Counted from the first letter of the stretch, positions 53,427-62,628 are shown. The stretch is DNA of 64,000 nucleotides from Gemmatimonas aurantiaca (GCF_037190085.1 NZ_JBBCJO010000012.1:372001-436000); one strand, 5' to 3'. Translations and numbers: made by a program. Notes: a model not told the origin generated them from the letters alone.

Positions 53427-54632
53427 GTGAATTCCGGAAGTCTCTCCGACAGGCGTGTACGGCGCGCGTTCCCGCGACGCCATGCTTCAGGCATCAGCGC
53501 GATGATGGTCACCGCAGTGACCGCCGCGGCGATCGTGCTCGGTGCGTGCGCCGGCGACCACGCCGGCGCCGGCAATCGCAACAGCTCCGGCCCGCGCAAT
53601 GGCGTGACCGATTCCGGTGGAACCGGGAACGTGATGACCTCCACCCGCGTGGACATCACGGGGGCCGGTGCCACCTTCCCCTATCCGCTCTACGCGCGCT
53701 GGTTCAACGAATACGCGCAGTACGCGAATACCCGCATCAACTATCAGTCGATCGGCTCCGGTGCCGGCATCCGGCAAGTGGTGGCCCGCACGGTGGATTT
53801 TGGCGCCACCGATGTGCCCATGACCGACGCGGAACTCGCCGCGGCCGGCATGCGCATTCTGCACATTCCCACGGTCGTCGGCGCCGTCGCCATCACGTAC
53901 AACCTGCCCGGCCTCACCCGTCCGCTGAATCTCAGCGCCGACGTGATTGCCGACATCTTCCTCGGCAAGCTCACCCGATGGAACGATGACCGGTTGGTCG
54001 CGCTCAATCCCCGCGTCACGCTCCCCGCGTCGGACATTCTCGTGGTGCATCGGGCCGACGGCAGCGGCACCTCGTACATCTTCAGCGACTATCTCACGAC
54101 GGTGAGCCCGGCGTGGGCCGCGGGGCCGGGACGCGGCAAGGAGGTGCCCTGGCCGGTGGGACTGGGCGGCAAGGGCAACGAGGGCGTGGCCGGCCAGGTG
54201 AAGCAGATGCCCGGTGCCATCGGGTATCTCGAAGTGGTCTATGCGCGGCAGAACCGTTTGCCGGTGGCCCATATCCGCAACCAGGCCGGACGTTTCGTGT
54301 CGCCCATGCCATTCGAGATCGCCACGGCCGCCACCAGTGTGCTCGACCGGCTCGTGTCCAACAGCCGGGCGGCCACGGATCTGCGTGTCTCGCTGGTGGA
54401 CGCTCCGGGTGCACAATCCTATCCCATCGCATCGTTCACCTGGATGCTGGTCGCGCCCGATGCCATCGGCGCGGTGAAGTCGCAGCAGCTGGGCGCATTC
54501 CTGCGCTGGGCCCTGCTCGAGAACGGCGATATCGCCTCGACGTTGGGGTACGTGCCACTGCCCACCGAGGCCGCCGCGCGCGTGGTCGATCAGGCGGAGG
54601 CACTCCTCTCACCACCGGCGGCACACCCCTAA
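53427..54632 (+). CDS. pstS: phosphate-binding protein PstS
   Basis: Periplasmic binding protein that captures phosphate for the PstCAB importer. Up to 401 residues from GTG 53427; the signal ends in a lipobox (AAAIVLGACAG), so it is a lipoprotein. Phosphate-site landmarks: TGAGATFPYPLYARWFNEY, YQSIGSGAGIRQV, VDFGATDVPMTD and VVHRADGSGTSYIFSDYL, where Ser, Asp and Arg bind the oxyanion. VPWPVGLGGKGNEGVAG and GAIGYLEVVYA complete the core. A start at ATG 53502 would leave only the hydrophobic part as signal and is an alternative. Confidence 0.95.
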   Translation: MNSGSLSDRRVRRAFPRRHASGISAMMVTAVTAAAIVLGACAGDHAGAGNRNSSGPRNGVTDSGGTGNVMTSTRVDITGAGATFPYPLYARWFNEYAQYANTRINYQSIGSGAGIRQVVARTVDFGATDVPMTDAELAAAGMRILHIPTVVGAVAITYNLPGLTRPLNLSADVIADIFLGKLTRWNDDRLVALNPRVTLPASDILVVHRADGSGTSYIFSDYLTTVSPAWAAGPGRGKEVPWPVGLGGKGNEGVAGQVKQMPGAIGYLEVVYARQNRLPVAHIRNQAGRFVSPMPFEIATAATSVLDRLVSNSRAATDLRVSLVDAPGAQSYPIASFTWMLVAPDAIGAVKSQQLGAFLRWALLENGDIASTLGYVPLPTEAAARVVDQAEALLSPPAAHP

Positions 54633-54642
54633 CTTTGAGGTG

Positions 54643-55593
54643 ATGCCCTCCCGCACCGCCGACCGGATCTACCAGGCTACCATCACCATCTGCGCCGCGG
54701 CCATTCCGGCGGTTCTGGCGTTGCTTGCCATCGTGCTGTTCGCTGGCGCGTGGCCCACGCTGTCGTCGGCGATAGGACCGTTGCTGACGCAGTCCACATG
54801 GGATGTCCCGCAGCACCGTTTCGGCGCGGCGCCGTTGATCGTGGGCACCCTCGTCTCGTCGGCCTTCGCCCTCGCCATCGCGGCCCCGCTGGGCATCGGG
54901 GTGGCATTGCTGGCCACCGAAATCGCGCCGCGTGCGCTGCGGGAGCCGCTGGCCTTCCTGGTGAATCTGCTCGCGGCCATTCCCTCGGTGGTGTACGGAC
55001 TCTGGGGCATCTTCGTGCTGGTGCCGCTGCTGCGCCGCTCCATCATGCCGTGGAGCATGGCACATCTCGGGTGGATGCCGGGTTTTTCCGGACCCGCCTA
55101 TGGCCCGAGTCTGCTGGCCGCGGCCCTGATTCTGGCCATCATGGTGCTACCGTACATCGCCAGCGTGAGTCGCGATGTGATCCTCGCGGTTCCGCGCGCC
55201 CAGCGTGAAGCGGCACTCGCCCTCGGCGCCACGCGGTGGGAGATGATCCGCGATGCCGTATTGCCGGCGGCGCGCACGGGACTGTTCGGCGGCATCATCC
55301 TCGGGCTCGGTCGGGCACTCGGAGAAACCATGGCCGTCACCATGGTCATCGGAAACCGGCACACCATTCCCGACTCGCTCTTCGCGCCCGCCTACACCAT
55401 GGCGGCCATGCTGGCGAATGAATTCGCGGAAGCCTCCGACCCGCTGCATCTGTCGGCGCTCATGGCGGTGGCCCTGCTGCTGCTGACCGTGACGCTGCTG
55501 GTCAATCTGCTTGCGCGATTGCTCGTTGCGCGTGTGGCGCGGGAAGACACTGCCACCGACGGGTTACCCATGCCACCGGGCGTTGCCCCATGA
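54643..55593 (+). CDS. pstC: phosphate ABC transporter permease PstC
   Basis: Inner-membrane subunit of the phosphate importer, 316 residues with six expected membrane segments. VNLLAAIPSVVYGLWGIFVL and the cytoplasmic coupling loop AQREAALALGATRWEMI (EAA motif) are clear, then GRALGETMAVTMVIG. ATG 54643 follows GAGGTG. It is 10 bp after pstS and overlaps pstA by 4 bp (ATGA). Confidence 0.95.
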   Translation: MPSRTADRIYQATITICAAAIPAVLALLAIVLFAGAWPTLSSAIGPLLTQSTWDVPQHRFGAAPLIVGTLVSSAFALAIAAPLGIGVALLATEIAPRALREPLAFLVNLLAAIPSVVYGLWGIFVLVPLLRRSIMPWSMAHLGWMPGFSGPAYGPSLLAAALILAIMVLPYIASVSRDVILAVPRAQREAALALGATRWEMIRDAVLPAARTGLFGGIILGLGRALGETMAVTMVIGNRHTIPDSLFAPAYTMAAMLANEFAEASDPLHLSALMAVALLLLTVTLLVNLLARLLVARVAREDTATDGLPMPPGVAP

Positions 55594-56459
55594 GCGCCAG
55601 ACGCCGCCGGCAAGCTGTCGTCATGACCATCTGCACGTGGGGCGCCGGCCTCATCGCCCTGCTGCCGCTGCTCATGATCGTGGGACATCTGATCGTGAAC
55701 GGCATCGGGCAGATCACCCCCACATTCCTCACCGCCGTTCCCGCACCACCAGGCGTGCGTGGTGGCGGTGTGGCCAATGGCATCGTCGGCTCCGCGCTGC
55801 TGGTGGTCATCGCGCTGACCATCGCCGTCCCGATCGGCATCGGCGCGGGACTCTATCTCGCCGAACATCGCATCACCCGGTTCGCACGCCTCGTGCGTCT
55901 GCTGGCCGATGTGCTCGGCGGACTTCCGTCCATCGTGATGGGCATCGTGGCGTGGGAACTCATCGTGCGCCCCGCCGGCCACTTCTCCGCATGGGCGGGT
56001 GGTGTGGCTTTGGGTCTGCTGGTCGTACCGCTCGTCACCCGCGCCACCGAGGAGATGGTGCGGCTGGTGCCGCCCTCGCTGGCCGAGGCCGCGCTTGCGC
56101 TGGGCTTCAGTCAGTGGCGTACGGCGCTCAGCATCGTGCTGCGCACCGCCATGCCCGGCGTGATCACGGCGATCTTCGTGGCACTGGCCCGTGTGGCCGG
56201 TGAGACGGCCCCTCTGCTCTTCACCGCGTTCGGCAATCCCTTCTGGTCGGTCGATCCCACGCGCCCCATCGCTGCACTGCCGTTGCAGATCTACACCTAC
56301 GCGCAGAGTCCATACGAAGAGTGGCGCGGACAGGCGTGGGCGGGCGCACTCCTGTTGCTGCTGCTCGTGGCCGGCATCGGGCTCGCCTCGCGTGGGGTGC
56401 TCCATGCACGCGCGCGCCTGTTCGCCACGATGCGGGGCACCAAGGCGACGGATGGCTGA
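55590..56459 (+). CDS. pstA: phosphate ABC transporter permease PstA
   Basis: Second membrane subunit, 289 residues with six expected membrane segments. LADVLGGLPSIVMGIVAWEL parallels the PstC segment, and the EAA loop is LAEAALALGFSQWRTALSIV. GETAPLLFTAFGN is typical of PstA. It overlaps pstC by 4 bp and pstB1 by 8 bp. Confidence 0.95.
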   Translation: MSARRRRQAVVMTICTWGAGLIALLPLLMIVGHLIVNGIGQITPTFLTAVPAPPGVRGGGVANGIVGSALLVVIALTIAVPIGIGAGLYLAEHRITRFARLVRLLADVLGGLPSIVMGIVAWELIVRPAGHFSAWAGGVALGLLVVPLVTRATEEMVRLVPPSLAEAALALGFSQWRTALSIVLRTAMPGVITAIFVALARVAGETAPLLFTAFGNPFWSVDPTRPIAALPLQIYTYAQSPYEEWRGQAWAGALLLLLLVAGIGLASRGVLHARARLFATMRGTKATDG

Positions 56460-57291
56460 GCTCACCATGGCCTCATCGCCGCCGACCGTCCGTCTCGAAC
56501 GGCTCAGTGCCGGCTTCGCCTCGCGCAATGTGCTGTATGGCATGGCGCTCACCGCGGAAGCGGGGCGTGTCACCGCACTCATCGGCCCCTCGGGCTGCGG
56601 AAAGTCCACGGTGCTGCGCTGCATCAACCGGCTGCACGAACGCGATACCGGAGCCTGGGTGCGCGGACGCATCACGCTGACCGATAGCAGGACGGATACC
56701 GGGACCGATGCCCACCACGCGGCCGACACCACCGCCGGTACCGATGTCTATGCGGACGACGTGGACGTGACCGCTCTGCGTCGCCGTATCGGCATGGTGT
56801 TTCAGCATCCGACCCCTTTTGTCACGCAGTCGATTTTCGACAACGTCGCGGCCGGCGTGCGCGTGAATCATCCATCGGTCCTCAAAAGAGACCTCGAACA
56901 CGCCGTCGAAGATGCACTCGTGCGGGCCGGTCTCTGGCGGGAGGTGGCCGACCGGTTGTTCGGCAACCCCATGATCCTGTCCGGGGGACAGCAGCAGCGA
57001 CTCTGCATCGCCCGGGCACTGGCCGTGCGCCCCGATGTTCTGCTCCTGGACGAACCCACCGCCTCGCTCGATCCCATCGCCACACAACGGGTGGAAGAAC
57101 TGCTCTACGATCTGCGCGGCAGCGTCACGATGCTCCTCGTGACACACAACATGCAGCAGGCCGCACGCATCTCCGACACCACCGCCGTGTTGCTCGACGG
57201 GCTCATCGCCGAATGTGCGCCCACGCGTCAGCTCTTCACCACACCACGGGATTCGCGCGCCGAAGCGTACGTGACCGGACGGTTCGGATGA
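56452..57291 (+). CDS. pstB: phosphate ABC transporter ATPase PstB (first copy)
   Basis: Nucleotide-binding subunit, 279 residues. Walker A GPSGCGKST, Q-loop GMVFQHPTPF, signature LSGGQQQRLCIARALA, Walker B VLLLDEPTASLDP and H-loop LLVTHNMQQAARIS are all intact. Compared with standard PstB it has an insertion of about 25 residues rich in Asp and Thr (TDSRTDTGTDAHHAADTTAG) between the first strands and the DDVDVTALRRRIG segment. ATG 56452 overlaps the pstA stop. A second pstB follows with a 4-bp overlap. Confidence 0.93.
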   Translation: MAELTMASSPPTVRLERLSAGFASRNVLYGMALTAEAGRVTALIGPSGCGKSTVLRCINRLHERDTGAWVRGRITLTDSRTDTGTDAHHAADTTAGTDVYADDVDVTALRRRIGMVFQHPTPFVTQSIFDNVAAGVRVNHPSVLKRDLEHAVEDALVRAGLWREVADRLFGNPMILSGGQQQRLCIARALAVRPDVLLLDEPTASLDPIATQRVEELLYDLRGSVTMLLVTHNMQQAARISDTTAVLLDGLIAECAPTRQLFTTPRDSRAEAYVTGRFG

Positions 57292-58094
57292 GTGAACGCA
57301 CCACGCCCTCCGGGGCTTCCCGCGTGGTGTCGCTCGAAAGCACGGCGGCGCTCACCGTGGCCCGGTTCTCCGCCTGGTTCGGCGCCACACCGGCCCTCCA
57401 CAACGTGGAGCTGCAGGTGCCCGCCCGCTCGGTGACCGCATTGATCGGACCATCGGGATCCGGAAAGAGCACCCTGCTGCGCGCGATCAATCGTCTCAAC
57501 GACGGCCTGCCTGGGGTGCGTCACGCCGGCACCATCCGCCTCGGCGATGAGGATCTGTACGCCTCGCACATCGACACCAGCGTGCTGCGCCAGCGGGTGG
57601 GCATGGTCTTTCAGCGATCGAATCCCTTTCCCCGCTCCATTCGCGACAACGTCGCCTACGGACCGCAACTCAACCGGCAGTTGCGCGGACGTGCCCTCGA
57701 CGATGTCGTGGAGCACGCCTTGCGCCGGGCCGCGCTGTGGGACGAGGTGGCCGATCGTCTCCGGCAGGATGCCCGTCAGCTCTCGGGCGGACAGCAGCAA
57801 CGTCTCTGCATCGCGCGCGCACTGGCCAACGACCCCGAAGTCCTGTTGCTCGACGAACCCACCAGTGCCCTCGACCCGCAGGGCACACAACGGGTCGAGG
57901 AACTGGTGTATGAACTGCGGCAGGAACTCACCATCGTGATCGTGACGCACAATCTCCATCAGGCCGCGCGTGTGGCCGACCGCACCGCGCTCCTGGTGGA
58001 CGGGGTTCTCGTCGAAGAAGGTCCTTCCACCCGTCTTTTCACCCGCCCGGCGGATTCCCGCACCGAGGCGTTCATCACCGGGAGATTCGGCTGA
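57288..58094 (+). CDS. pstB: phosphate ABC transporter ATPase PstB (second copy)
   Basis: A 268-residue paralogue with all ATPase motifs intact: Walker A GPSGSGKST, Q-loop GMVFQRSNPFP (the usual PstB form), signature LSGGQQQRLCIARALAND, Walker B LLLDEPTSALDP and IVIVTHNLHQAARVA. It lacks the Asp/Thr insertion of the first copy and is closer to canonical PstB (FPRSIRDNVAYGPQLN). It overlaps the first copy by 4 bp and phoU by 3 bp (TGATG). Both ATPases are likely translated in similar amounts, so a heterodimer is possible. Confidence 0.93.
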   Translation: MSERTTPSGASRVVSLESTAALTVARFSAWFGATPALHNVELQVPARSVTALIGPSGSGKSTLLRAINRLNDGLPGVRHAGTIRLGDEDLYASHIDTSVLRQRVGMVFQRSNPFPRSIRDNVAYGPQLNRQLRGRALDDVVEHALRRAALWDEVADRLRQDARQLSGGQQQRLCIARALANDPEVLLLDEPTSALDPQGTQRVEELVYELRQELTIVIVTHNLHQAARVADRTALLVDGVLVEEGPSTRLFTRPADSRTEAFITGRFG

Positions 58095-58828
58095 TGCCGC
58101 AGATGTCCCCTGGTTACCGCCACTTCCACGACGATCTGGCCGCGCTCACGCAGCAGTTGCTCGACATGTCCGAACGGGCCGAATCGCTCGTGCATCTGGC
58201 CATGGAAGCGGTGCTCGAACGTGATGCCGACAAGGCGGACGCCGTCATCGACGCCGACGAGATCCTCGATCGCCTCGAAGTGGAAGCCGAGGAACGGGCC
58301 ATCGCCATGCTGGCCCTGCAGCAACCCATGGCGCGTGATCTCCGCTTTCTCGTGGGAGCCATCAAGGTGTCCAGCGATCTCGAGCGGGTGGGCGACCATG
58401 CCGTGAACATCGCCGAGGCCACCGTGCGCCTGGCCGCCCTGCGCGGGCCGGCGCCGGCTCTTCCCGCACTGCCCGAGATGGCCCGCCGCGCCCGCGCCAT
58501 GCTGAGTGACGCGCTCGACGCCTTCATCCGGGAAGACGGCACCCTCGGGCGCGCGGTGGGCAAGGCCGACGACGAGGTGGATGCCCTGCACGGGGCGATC
58601 TACCGCCGACTCTCCGCGGACATGACCGCCGATCCGCGACTCATTCCCGTGGCTCTCGAGCTGCTGCTCGTGAGCCGCAATCTCGAACGGATCGCCGATC
58701 TCGCCACCAACATCGGAGAGAACGCCGTCTATCTTGCGGAGGGCAAGCAGATCCGCCATCGGTACGATCTTCCGCACGACGATCATCCCATGCCACACAC
58801 GCCGCTTCCGCCATCCGACCCATCATGA
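58094..58828 (+). CDS. phoU: phosphate signalling protein PhoU
   Basis: Links Pst transport to the PhoR kinase and protects against excess phosphate uptake. The 244-residue protein consists of two PhoU three-helix repeats: metal-binding type signatures MARDLRFLVGAIKVSSDLERVGDHAVNIAE in the first and LIPVALELLLVSRNLERIADLATNIGEN in the second (each shown here as overlapping parts). ATG 58094 overlaps pstB2 by 1 base, and its stop overlaps ppx by 4 bp. Confidence 0.95.
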   Translation: MPQMSPGYRHFHDDLAALTQQLLDMSERAESLVHLAMEAVLERDADKADAVIDADEILDRLEVEAEERAIAMLALQQPMARDLRFLVGAIKVSSDLERVGDHAVNIAEATVRLAALRGPAPALPALPEMARRARAMLSDALDAFIREDGTLGRAVGKADDEVDALHGAIYRRLSADMTADPRLIPVALELLLVSRNLERIADLATNIGENAVYLAEGKQIRHRYDLPHDDHPMPHTPLPPSDPS

Positions 58829-60417
58829 CCGGCGCACCACTTTCCACTGGTGACATCCGCATCGCCGCCATCGACATCGGGTCGAATTCGGTGCGACAGA
58901 TCATCGCCGACGTGTCGCCGGTCGGACAGATCCGCGTCATCGACGAAATGAAGGCCATGCCGCGCCTCGGCGAAGGCATCGAAGCCACGAGGCGGCTCTC
59001 CCCCGAGGCGATGGACGCCGCCGTGTCGGCGGTCCAGCGCATGACCACGCTGTCCGCGCAGCTCGGCGCGGCCCGTATCGAGATCGTCGCCACCAGCGCC
59101 GTGCGTGATGCAGAGAACGCCGAGGACTTCACCTCCCGGGTGACCGCATCCACGGGACATCCCGTGCGCGTGCTGAGCGGCGAGGAGGAAGCCCTGCTCT
59201 GCTTCCGCAGTGCGCTCGCCCACTTCGAGCTGGGCGCCGGCCGCACCGTCATCATGGACATCGGCGGCGGCTCACTGGAACTGGTGCTGGCCAAGGACGG
59301 ACTCATCGAACGTGTCGCGTCGCTGCCTTTTGGAGCCGTGCGTCTCACCGAACGGTTTCTCACCCCGACGGTGCGGCCCCGGCGCGTCCGTGCGCTGCGG
59401 GCCCACGTGCGGGACGGCATCAAGAGAGCCCTGCCCGTGAAGGACTGGCGCGGCGCGCAGGTGATCGGCTCCGGCGGCACGTTCACGAATCTCGCCGGCA
59501 TGGTGCTCGCCCGTCAGCGGGTGTCGGTGCGTTCTCCCCATGGGACACGCGTCACGCGCGTGGAGCTGGAACATGTGCTCGACTGGCTGCAGCGTCTGAA
59601 CAGTGAAGAGCGCCAACGGGTGGCGGGACTCAATCCCGCGCGCTCGGACATCATCGTGGCCGGTCTCGCCGTGGCCGCCGAGGTGCTCGCCCGTTTCGAC
59701 CCCCGTGACATGCTGACGTCCGGGTACGGTATCCGTGAAGGACTGCTGCTCGAGGCCGCGCGCGTCACCCCGGTGGTGGCGGATCCCGGCACGGCCCGCG
59801 AACGCTCGGTGCGCGAATTCGCCGAACGCTGCCACTATGAGGAGCCGCATGCCCGTCAGGTCCAGCGTCTGGCCATGCAGCTCTTCGATGCACTGGCGGG
59901 GCGGCTCGATCTGACCGTCGACGACCGTCGCATGCTGGCCGATGCCGCTCTGCTGCACGATGTGGGTTACCACATCAACTACGAAAAGCACCACAAACAT
60001 TCGTTCCATCTCATCTCCCACGCCGAATTGCTGGGGATGACGCCCTCGGAACAGATCGCCATCGCGCATATCGCCCGCTACCATCGCGGAGCGCCTCCGC
60101 GCCTCAAACATCGCGGCTTCGGCCAGCTCGAGCGCGCGCTGCGCGAGCGCATCGTCAGGCTCTCCGCACTGCTGCGGTTTGCCGACGGTCTCGATCGGGG
60201 GCACGTGGGTGCCGTGGGATCACTGTCCATCCGATGGACTGCCGAAGCCCTGCGGGTGACGGCTCACGAAGCCGATGGCGCCACCAACGTCCGGCTCGAG
60301 TGCTGGGGCGCCAGCCGCAAGCGACAACTGCTCGAGGACGTGCTCGGCCGCCGGGTCGCGGTCTACACATCGGACGGGATGGAGATCGACGCCAGCGACG
60401 ACGGCGAGGGCGAATAG
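58825..60417 (+). CDS. ppx: exopolyphosphatase / pppGpp phosphohydrolase (Ppx/GppA) with HD domain
   Basis: Releases phosphate from the end of polyphosphate, and possibly splits pppGpp. The 530-residue protein has the actin-fold phosphate loops AIDIGSNSVRQII and MDIGGGSLELVL, with VATSAVRDAEN between them and GSGGTFTNLAGM following. A C-terminal HD-type domain is present (LLHDVGYHINYEKHHKHSFHL, IAHIARYHRGAPP), as in E. coli Ppx. It is the last gene of the pst operon, ending 44 bp from the convergent ppk stop, so synthesis and breakdown of polyphosphate are encoded tail to tail. Confidence 0.95.
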   Translation: MTGAPLSTGDIRIAAIDIGSNSVRQIIADVSPVGQIRVIDEMKAMPRLGEGIEATRRLSPEAMDAAVSAVQRMTTLSAQLGAARIEIVATSAVRDAENAEDFTSRVTASTGHPVRVLSGEEEALLCFRSALAHFELGAGRTVIMDIGGGSLELVLAKDGLIERVASLPFGAVRLTERFLTPTVRPRRVRALRAHVRDGIKRALPVKDWRGAQVIGSGGTFTNLAGMVLARQRVSVRSPHGTRVTRVELEHVLDWLQRLNSEERQRVAGLNPARSDIIVAGLAVAAEVLARFDPRDMLTSGYGIREGLLLEAARVTPVVADPGTARERSVREFAERCHYEEPHARQVQRLAMQLFDALAGRLDLTVDDRRMLADAALLHDVGYHINYEKHHKHSFHLISHAELLGMTPSEQIAIAHIARYHRGAPPRLKHRGFGQLERALRERIVRLSALLRFADGLDRGHVGAVGSLSIRWTAEALRVTAHEADGATNVRLECWGASRKRQLLEDVLGRRVAVYTSDGMEIDASDDGEGE

Positions 60418-60461
60418 CGGACAGCGAAGAGCGCGCGGAGAAAAGCGCCCCGCAAGCGCGA

Positions 60462-62603
60462 TCAGGACGACTCGCGCGCGCGTTTGCGGAGCGCGCGGGC
60501 TGCCGCCGTCGTGCCCCACGGATTCTTGCTCAGCAACGCCTGGGTCGCCCGTTCGGGTTGCGCTCCGGGCGTACGACGGCGGTACGTTCCGTCGGAGCCC
60601 AGCTCCCACGCCTGACGGTTGTCGGCGAGGCAGGTTTCCAGCACCAGCTGGATCCCCCGATGCAATGCCGGATCCTCGATGGGTGTCATCGCCTCCACCC
60701 GACGATCGAAGTTGCGTGGCATCCAGTCGGCGGATCCGATGTAGTACTCGGGAGCGCCGCCGTTGGCGAAATGCGCGATGCGCGAATGCTCCAGGAAACG
60801 CCCGATGATGCTGATCACGCGAATGCGATCGCTCACGCCCGGCAATCCCGGCACGAGACAGCAGATCCCGCGCACGATCAGATCGACATCCACACCCGCC
60901 TGCGACGCACGGTACAGGGCGGCGATGATCTCCGGATCCACCAGCGCGTTCATCTTGGCGATGATGCGCCCGCCCCGACCGGCGCGGGCATGCTCCGCCT
61001 CGCGGTCGATCAGCTCCAGCGTACGGGCCCGCAGATTGCCCGGCGCGATGACGAGCCGGCGATACTGCTTCTGCCGCGAGACGCCGGTCAGCGAATTGAA
61101 CAGATCGGAAAGATCGGCGCCGATGAGCGGATTGCAGGTGAACAGCCCCACATCGGTGTAGAGGCGGGCCGTCTTCGAGTTGTAGTTGCCCGTGCCGAGA
61201 TGCACGTACCGACGGATGCCGTCGAAGTCGCGGCGCACCACCAGCACCGTCTTCGCGTGCGTCTTGAGCCCGGGCAATCCATACGCCACATGGATTCCGT
61301 AATTCTCCATCGTGCGCGCGAAGGTGATGTTGTTGGCTTCGTCGAAGCGCGCCTGGAGTTCGATCAGCACCGCCACCTGCTTGCCCGCCTCGGCCGCCTC
61401 GGTCAGCGCCCGTTCGATCGCGGTGTCGCCCGAGGTGCGATACAGCGTGACCTTGATGGCCAGCACCTGCGGATCGTTCGCGGCCGCTTCGAGAAACGCC
61501 TCCACGGAAGCACTGAACGATTCGTACGGATGATGCACCAGCACGTCCCGCTCGCGGATCACGTCGAAGATGTTGCGGCCATCCCGGAACGCGGGCGGCA
61601 CGACCGGCGTATGCGGCGGATCGCGCAACTCGGGGATGTCGAGTGAAGCCAGTTGCATCAGATCGCCGAGTTCCAGCAGCTCGTCCCGATCGTGCACATC
61701 GCGCGGACCCACCGGCGCCACGTACTGCGCTTCCGTCTCGCTCAGCTCCTCCATGAGCAGCTGGCGGATGCTCTCCGGCATGTCCCGCTGCACTTCGAGG
61801 CGCACCACTTCACCGAACTTCCGCTGAAACACCTGCTGCTCGATGGTCTCGAGCAGATCCTCGGGCTGATCCATCTGTCCGAGATCGAGATCCGAATACC
61901 GCGTGATGCGGAAGGTGTACCAGCGCAACACCTCCATGCCGGGAAACAGCGATCCCAGATTCGCCCCGATGACGTCTTCCAGCGCCACGAACCGCAGCGC
62001 GTGGCCCGTGCTCACCCAGCGGGTGAGCAATCGTGGCACCTTCACGCGCGCGAAATGCTCCTTCCCCGTCTCCGGATCGCGGATTTCCACCGCGAGAGAC
62101 AGCGAGAGGTTGGAGATGTAGGGGAACGGGTGCCCCGGGTCGACCGCCAGTGGCGTCAGCACGGGGAACACCTGCGATTCGAAGAACGCGGCCAGTCGGG
62201 CGCGTTCCGCATCGTCGAGCGCATCCATCGACACGATCTCGATGCCATGCTGCGCCAGCGCGGGCAACAGGTCCCGCCTGAGCGCATGGCGCCGGCGCAC
62301 CAGCAGCTCGTTCACGCGTTCACGGATGGCCTCGAGCTGTTCCACCGGCGAAAGCGGATCGGGCGCGTACTGCGCGGCCCCCAGCGTGACCTTCCGACGG
62401 AGGCCGGCCAGCCGGACCATGTAGAACTCGTCGAGATTCGTGCTGAAGATCGCGAGAAACTTGAGTCGTTCCAGCAACGGCACGCGTTCGTCGAGCGCTT
62501 CCTCGAGGACGCGCGCGTTGAATTCGAGCCACGAGAGTTCGCGGTTCAAATACGGCAGTGCCAGCGATGTCGCAGAAGCCATCCATACACTCCGGAGCGC
62601 CAT
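60462..62603 (-). CDS. ppk: polyphosphate kinase 1
   Basis: Makes polyphosphate from ATP, reversibly. The 713-residue protein has the N-domain (YLNRELSWLEFNARVLEE), the head domain, and the two C-domains with the autophosphorylated His449 in GLKTHAKTVLV and the second essential His468 in RYVHLGTGNYN; their spacing of 19 equals that of E. coli His435/His454. IKVTLYRTSGDT, NALVDPEIIAALYRASQ and YIGSADWMPRNFDRRVE complete the active site. ATG 62603 lies in the loop of a 12-bp stem; the next in-frame ATG, 62582 (MASATSLALP), may be the real start. Gene order DUF47-pit-ppk, minus strand. Confidence 0.96.
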   Translation of the reverse strand: MALRSVWMASATSLALPYLNRELSWLEFNARVLEEALDERVPLLERLKFLAIFSTNLDEFYMVRLAGLRRKVTLGAAQYAPDPLSPVEQLEAIRERVNELLVRRRHALRRDLLPALAQHGIEIVSMDALDDAERARLAAFFESQVFPVLTPLAVDPGHPFPYISNLSLSLAVEIRDPETGKEHFARVKVPRLLTRWVSTGHALRFVALEDVIGANLGSLFPGMEVLRWYTFRITRYSDLDLGQMDQPEDLLETIEQQVFQRKFGEVVRLEVQRDMPESIRQLLMEELSETEAQYVAPVGPRDVHDRDELLELGDLMQLASLDIPELRDPPHTPVVPPAFRDGRNIFDVIRERDVLVHHPYESFSASVEAFLEAAANDPQVLAIKVTLYRTSGDTAIERALTEAAEAGKQVAVLIELQARFDEANNITFARTMENYGIHVAYGLPGLKTHAKTVLVVRRDFDGIRRYVHLGTGNYNSKTARLYTDVGLFTCNPLIGADLSDLFNSLTGVSRQKQYRRLVIAPGNLRARTLELIDREAEHARAGRGGRIIAKMNALVDPEIIAALYRASQAGVDVDLIVRGICCLVPGLPGVSDRIRVISIIGRFLEHSRIAHFANGGAPEYYIGSADWMPRNFDRRVEAMTPIEDPALHRGIQLVLETCLADNRQAWELGSDGTYRRRTPGAQPERATQALLSKNPWGTTAAARALRKRARESS

Positions 62604-62621
62604 GCGCCCCGGAGTCTCCTT
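62589..62621 (-). promoter_or_regulatory. stem-loop and Shine-Dalgarno sequence controlling ppk translation (candidate)
   Basis: On the mRNA, AAGGAG (62621-62616) is followed directly by a 12-bp stem with one G-U pair (62615-62604 with 62600-62589) whose three-nucleotide loop is the ATG at 62603. If the stem forms, this ATG is hidden and the AAGGAG comes to lie 6 nt from the next in-frame ATG (62582). It could also be a weak terminator for the pit transcript. Confidence 0.55.
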
Positions 62622-62628
62622 GACGGGA

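Noticed and set aside
53427..53510. Twin-arginine signal in PstS (RRVRRAFPRR)
   Set aside because: The arginines are far from the hydrophobic core and the consensus S/T-RR-x-F-L-K is not met; a Sec lipoprotein signal with LGAC explains the N-terminus better.
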